DNA of 64,000 nt from assembly GCF_000612505.1 (NCBI RefSeq), contig NZ_CP004078.1, positions 1,104,001-1,168,000 of the forward strand, given 5' to 3'. The DNA is from Paenibacillus sabinae T27 (lineage in GTDB: Bacteria > Bacillota > Bacilli > Paenibacillales > Paenibacillaceae). The position numbers and the translations under genes are program-made. Below are positions 62,272 to 64,000 of this stretch, in pieces (the first letter of the stretch is position 1; each line of letters starts with the position of its first letter). Below the pieces are notes generated by a model. The model was not told where the DNA came from. It did not search any database and saw only the letters and a program-made list of their open reading frames with translations.

Positions 62272-63078
62272 TTGATCGGAAAACAGATTCACTTTATCGG
62301 CGGCGGACAAATGGCTGAGGCCATTATCCGCGCCGTTATAAACAATCAAACCATATCTGCGGATCGAATGAGCGTAACGGATATCAATGAGGCGCGTCTT
62401 CAGTTCCTTAATAAGACTTACGGAGTGAACACGGACAGCTCTCAGGAGAAATATCTGGGCGAAGCAGACTTGATTGTGATTGCTGTCCGGCCGCAGGACA
62501 ATTTGGCTGCATTAGGACAAGCTGTACAGAAGTTCGCAACACCTACCACCGCAATCGTTTCGATTGTGGCGGGTGTAACGATGGAGAAGCTGGCCGGATT
62601 TTTTGGAGCCGAACGCCCCATTATCCGGGTTATTCCTAATACGTTGACCGATACGGGTTACGGCTATAGCGGGGTTGCCTTAAACGCCTACGCCAATAAG
62701 GATCAGGTAGACGGCTTCCTGCACGGATTCGGAAAAGTCCAATATTTGGACGAGGCGTTGATTGATATCTTTACCGGATATGGTGTTGCCGGACCGAATT
62801 ACATTTATTATTTCATTGAATCGCTTGCGGATGCTGGTGTGCTCGCCGGATTGCCGCGGGAACAAGCGTGGAACGTTGCGCTGGAAAATTGCGTTGGAGC
62901 TGTTGCCATGCTGAAGCACACCGGACTACATCCAAGACAACTGCTTGACATTAATAACTCCCCCGGCGGTGTAGGCATTCATGGCTTATATGAGCTGAAC
63001 AACAGCGATTTCGCGGCCGGCCTGCAAAGAAGCGTTTTGGCGGCTGTAAAGCGGACGACCGAGTTAGGGGAGAAATAA
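62272..63078 (+). CDS. Pyrroline-5-carboxylate reductase-like NAD(P)H oxidoreductase
   Basis: The 268-residue protein has the ProC fold: Rossmann motif IHFIGGGQMAEAIIRAVI (G10-G12), VIAVRPQDN, the helical dimer domain with GYGVAGPNYIYYFIESLADAGVLAGLPREQA, and SPGGVGIHGLYELNNSDFAAGLQRSVLAAVKR, where true ProC has SPGGTT. The substrate-loop change and the operon context suggest a cyclic imine or ketimine other than pyrroline-5-carboxylate. TTG 62272 is preferred since AAGGAAG lies eight bases ahead; the longer frame from GTG 62239 overlaps metQ and lacks a ribosome site. Confidence 0.8.
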   Translation: MIGKQIHFIGGGQMAEAIIRAVINNQTISADRMSVTDINEARLQFLNKTYGVNTDSSQEKYLGEADLIVIAVRPQDNLAALGQAVQKFATPTTAIVSIVAGVTMEKLAGFFGAERPIIRVIPNTLTDTGYGYSGVALNAYANKDQVDGFLHGFGKVQYLDEALIDIFTGYGVAGPNYIYYFIESLADAGVLAGLPREQAWNVALENCVGAVAMLKHTGLHPRQLLDINNSPGGVGIHGLYELNNSDFAAGLQRSVLAAVKRTTELGEK

Positions 63079-63080
63079 CA

Positions 63081-63845
63081 ATGGCATCGAAAAATTGGGA
63101 TCATCTTGTTCATTATGTCAATGATTTGGACCAGCCGGTTAAGCTCTTCCTGGATCATGGTTTGGTCGCCTTCAAGGGAGGATCGCATACGGAGTGGGGA
63201 ACCTATAACAGCTTAAGCTATTTCGGGTTAACCTACATCGAGTTTCTGGGTATTGAAAATCTTGAATTGGCGAAGTCGACGGAGCATAACCGTGTGGTGA
63301 AAGATGCGGTTGACACATTGCCAGAGCATGAAGCTTTGAGCAGAGTCGTTATTCGGACCGATGATATTGAAGAAATGGCCGCTTCTTTGGGAGCGGCAGG
63401 CTTAAAGCTTTCTCCCATAATGGATGGCAAGCGTCTGGATAACAAGGGCAGATTAATCGAGTGGCGGATGATGACCATCGACGGCGATTTTGAAGGACTG
63501 GTCTATCCGTTTATCATTCAATGGAAGGGGACGGACGCGGAGAGATTGGAGCGCTTAACGGCATCCGGCATTATTCAGCCTCATCCCGCCGGTCATGCCG
63601 AAATGAAAAGAGCGGTATTTCATGTCTCCGATCCGGCAGCCGCCGCCGAGCATTGGGGAAGATTGTTTGACCTGACCGCCTTGGAGTCAGATGATAAATC
63701 CGTCAGCCTTAAGATTGGCAATCAATTTTTTGACTTCGTAAAAGGGGACGAGAATCAGTTCAAACAAGTGATTTTTGAAACGGATTCTGTAAAGCTGAAA
63801 GGGGAAACCCTTCGGATTGGTGAAGGAGAATATGTCTTCGCTTAA
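63081..63845 (+). CDS. VOC/glyoxalase-like domain protein
   Basis: The 254-residue protein resembles the Glyoxalase_3 group of the vicinal-oxygen-chelate superfamily. NWDHLVHYVNDLDQPVKLFLDHGLVAFKGGSH gives the first beta-alpha-beta module with His7, and TYNSLSYFGLTYIEFLGIEN follows. The second module includes RAVFHVSDPAAAAEHWGRLFDL. Metal ligands are plausible at H7 and E66, but not certain. Members of the superfamily isomerise, epimerise or cleave oxygenated substrates. It begins three bases after the reductase gene and is the last gene of the operon, followed by a terminator. Confidence 0.75.
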   Translation: MASKNWDHLVHYVNDLDQPVKLFLDHGLVAFKGGSHTEWGTYNSLSYFGLTYIEFLGIENLELAKSTEHNRVVKDAVDTLPEHEALSRVVIRTDDIEEMAASLGAAGLKLSPIMDGKRLDNKGRLIEWRMMTIDGDFEGLVYPFIIQWKGTDAERLERLTASGIIQPHPAGHAEMKRAVFHVSDPAAAAEHWGRLFDLTALESDDKSVSLKIGNQFFDFVKGDENQFKQVIFETDSVKLKGETLRIGEGEYVFA

Positions 63846-63857
63846 TATTTGATTATT

Positions 63858-63902
63858 AGAGGCTTTCCATAAGGTCAATGAACCTTTGGGAAGCCTCTTT
63901 CT
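63858..63902 (+). terminator. Terminator of the nine-gene operon
   Basis: AGAGGCTT with AAGCCTCT (63858-63865, 63891-63898) and inner AAGGT/ACCTT pair, followed by TTCTTTTT. It ends the operon starting at 55594. Confidence 0.88.
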
Positions 63903-64000
63903 TTTTAATTTTTTAGGAATAAAAATCTATTTACTACCATAATTCGACAAAATTTCTGTTCTGTTGATGGTAGAATGAGTTTGCGGTTAAGAAATGGATT
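63903..64000. other. AT-rich intergenic end of window
   Basis: No gene is visible. TTCTGTTCTGTTGATGG and nearby TAGAAT at 63971-63976 may belong to a promoter of a gene beyond the edge. Confidence 0.4.

Overview
The window reads as a chromosomal segment of a spore-forming, moderately GC-rich Firmicute, most likely Paenibacillus or a close relative. The evidence is an H-type small acid-soluble spore protein, a SleB-like spore cell-wall hydrolase, leucine T-box leaders, a CIRCE element before groES-groEL, a Gram-positive lipobox on the binding proteins, and the gene order tsaE-tsaB-rimI-tsaD / ABC-F / moaC / tatA-tatC / groES-groEL, which matches the B. subtilis ydiB-groEL region. I see no rRNA, tRNA, CRISPR array, prophage or insertion sequence.

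Layout. 1-4 kb: the end of a dps gene, an AIM24-family protein with a membrane coiled-coil partner, an unrecognised protein and a WYL-domain regulator. 4.3-10.1 kb: a complete dipeptide/oligopeptide ABC importer. 10.3-13.5 kb: molybdate uptake genes modA-modB, a DNA-binding/periplasmic-fold regulator and a one-domain molbindin with a palindrome at its promoter. 13.7-21 kb: dGTPase, a putative RNA methyltransferase, a 2-hydroxyacid dehydrogenase, ThpR, a SleB-like hydrolase, a UPF0173 hydrolase and a glycolipid glycosyltransferase. 21.1-24.4 kb: a TetR regulator and a YhgE/Pip membrane protein that share a 23-bp operator-like sequence. 24.4-31.2 kb: the glutamate synthase large subunit and an ABC exporter. 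31.2-41.9 kb: a bactofilin/M23 pair, cardiolipin synthase, a YitT protein, a split NHEJ operon (ku, ligase, polymerase), sspH and two exporters. 42-47.6 kb: the tRNA t6A genes, then a perfect-consensus promoter, two tandem leucine T-boxes, a short 2-isopropylmalate synthase and a cluster of DnaA boxes. 47.6-55.2 kb: ABC-F, folate, molybdopterin, Tat and chaperonin genes.

55.2-63.9 kb is the most unusual part. It is a nine-gene, AT-richer operon behind a promoter whose -35 lies inside a GntR-type palindrome. It encodes a GntR/FCD regulator, a cystathionine-gamma-lyase-type PLP enzyme, an M20 amidohydrolase, a MetN-MetI-MetQ importer, a URO-D-fold protein that carries the zinc-ligand pattern of thiol methyltransferases, a P5CR-like reductase and a glyoxalase-fold protein. 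Together they suggest uptake, deacylation, C-S cleavage and methyl transfer of a thioether or S-methyl amino acid. I do not recognise this combination as a described pathway.

Gene starts were chosen by ribosome-binding-site spacing and often lie inside the longest open frame. All functional statements rest on reading motifs by eye, without database searches.
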